Source: Calditrichia bacterium
Lineage (GTDB): Bacteria; Calditrichota; Calditrichia; RBG-13-44-9; J075
DNA: 64,000 bases
Assembly (NCBI GenBank): GCA_028284905.1
Contig: JANQQU010000093.1
Coordinates: 310,001-374,000 of the forward strand
Direction of reading: 5' to 3'
Below are positions 63,569 to 64,000 of this stretch, in pieces. Position numbers and translations under genes: made by a program. How positions within the stretch are numbered: position 1 is the first letter of the stretch; the number at the start of each line of letters is the position of its first letter. The notes below the pieces were generated by a model. It was not told the origin of the DNA. It saw nothing but the letters and a program-made list of their open reading frames with translations, and ran no database searches.

Positions 63569-64000
63569 TTATTGCTGCGTTTCCGAAGCGGCCATTACCT
63601 GATAACTGCGGCGGGCGAAGAGCTGATTGTCTTTATTGTAGAGCCTTATTTCGTTATTTCCAATTGTTGCAGCACTGTGGGTTTTGGAAAAATAGATGCG
63701 ATATCCGCTAGCGCCAGCGGGAATCGTTGCCGAGTTGCTGTAAAGCTCACGCCCGTTCACCATCCACTTAGCAGTAATAGTTTCATCGCGGGGCGTTTTG
63801 ATGCGGGCCCACATCCATACTTTCCCCGGGGAAAATATCGCCGTGGTATCATCCGGCATGCGGGTTTCCCGATTAACATTGCTGCAGGTCAGAAATGCGC
63901 CCGGTGCAGAGATTTGTGCAGAGCTTTTCAATGCTTGCGTCAGGCGCTCAATTTCCTGCGCTGTATACGTCTGTGCGATTGCGGTTAACTCCGGGCTTAT
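63569..64000 (-). CDS. 3' end of a protein with a C-terminal DUF2914-like domain (partial)
   Basis: The reading frame enters from the right edge and ends at 63569; 143 codons are visible. TTG at 63931 is an internal codon, because the frame stays open to 64000. The visible part has a short helical segment (TAQEIERLTQALKSS) and then a beta-rich domain: FLTCSNVNRETRMPDD, FSPGKVWMWARIKTP, TITAKWMVNGREL, IGNNEIRLYNKDNQLFARRSYQV. The pattern of a Trp-containing central strand and an ending in a paired V is reminiscent of DUF2914, but I am not sure. Start and full domain layout lie outside the window. Confidence 0.7.
   Translation of the reverse strand: MSPELTAIAQTYTAQEIERLTQALKSSAQISAPGAFLTCSNVNRETRMPDDTTAIFSPGKVWMWARIKTPRDETITAKWMVNGRELYSNSATIPAGASGYRIYFSKTHSAATIGNNEIRLYNKDNQLFARRSYQVMAASETQQ

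Overview
The window looks like a chromosomal segment of a Gram-negative member of the FCB-type bacteria, most likely a Calditrichota/KSB1-like lineage. Four secreted proteins end in the same C-terminal sorting module (YPNPFNP motif, then a short beta-sandwich ending in a basic K-M-x-L-x-R/K type tail), as in type IX-like secretion systems. Two very large hybrid two-component sensors have the Bacteroidota-like propeller/kinase/receiver/AraC layout. There are also a CRTAC1-type lipoprotein and a DUF5916 outer-membrane barrel. The phylum assignment is inference. No rRNA, tRNA or CRISPR array was seen.

Layout. 1-4.8 kb: a leftward cluster of an octaheme cytochrome c with TPRs (running off the left edge), a tetraheme cytochrome c and a periplasmic TPR protein. 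5-8.4 kb: fused isobutyryl-CoA mutase IcmF. 8.4-14.9 kb: a soluble TPR histidine kinase and the first hybrid sensor. 15.3-21.3 kb: a secreted subtilase, lycopene cyclase, an unknown secreted protein, a flavodoxin-like protein and a ComB-like phosphatase. 21.5-26.2 kb: a MacAB-type ABC exporter operon. 26.5-31.8 kb: a CRTAC1/UnbV lipoprotein followed by a sodium:solute symporter. 32-39 kb: a MITE-like element, a PKD-containing subtilase and a CBM9-like/DUF5916 outer-membrane protein.

39.4-45.5 kb is the most accessory-looking part. A three-gene operon (small hydrophilic protein, four-TM protein with a C-terminal HTH, tyrosine-recombinase-fold protein without catalytic residues) sits behind a near-consensus promoter overlapped by AGTGAAC/GTTCACT operators. 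Next to it is a CHAT-STAND-TPR protein whose CHAT catalytic histidine is replaced by glutamine. 45.8-51.7 kb: a secreted Asp-box/BNR propeller protein, a truncated LacI-type regulator, NhaA with a structured attenuator leader that resembles a cation riboswitch, and a DUF2294 protein. 51.9-59.1 kb: the second hybrid sensor in an operon with an HExxHxxGxxH metalloprotease and a small protein, plus a small membrane protein. 59.4-64 kb: a DUF58 protein, thioredoxin reductase, a secreted parallel beta-helix protein and the end of a further gene.

Intergenic DNA is rich in repeats. Tandem heptanucleotide tracts of several unrelated consensus sequences begin at or within a few bases of the stop codons of six genes, often as inverted pairs. 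There are also several paired palindromic repeats (73-nt and 57-nt units) and a 297-bp element with 22-bp terminal inverted repeats and an 8-bp direct duplication inserted beside a duplicated terminator.
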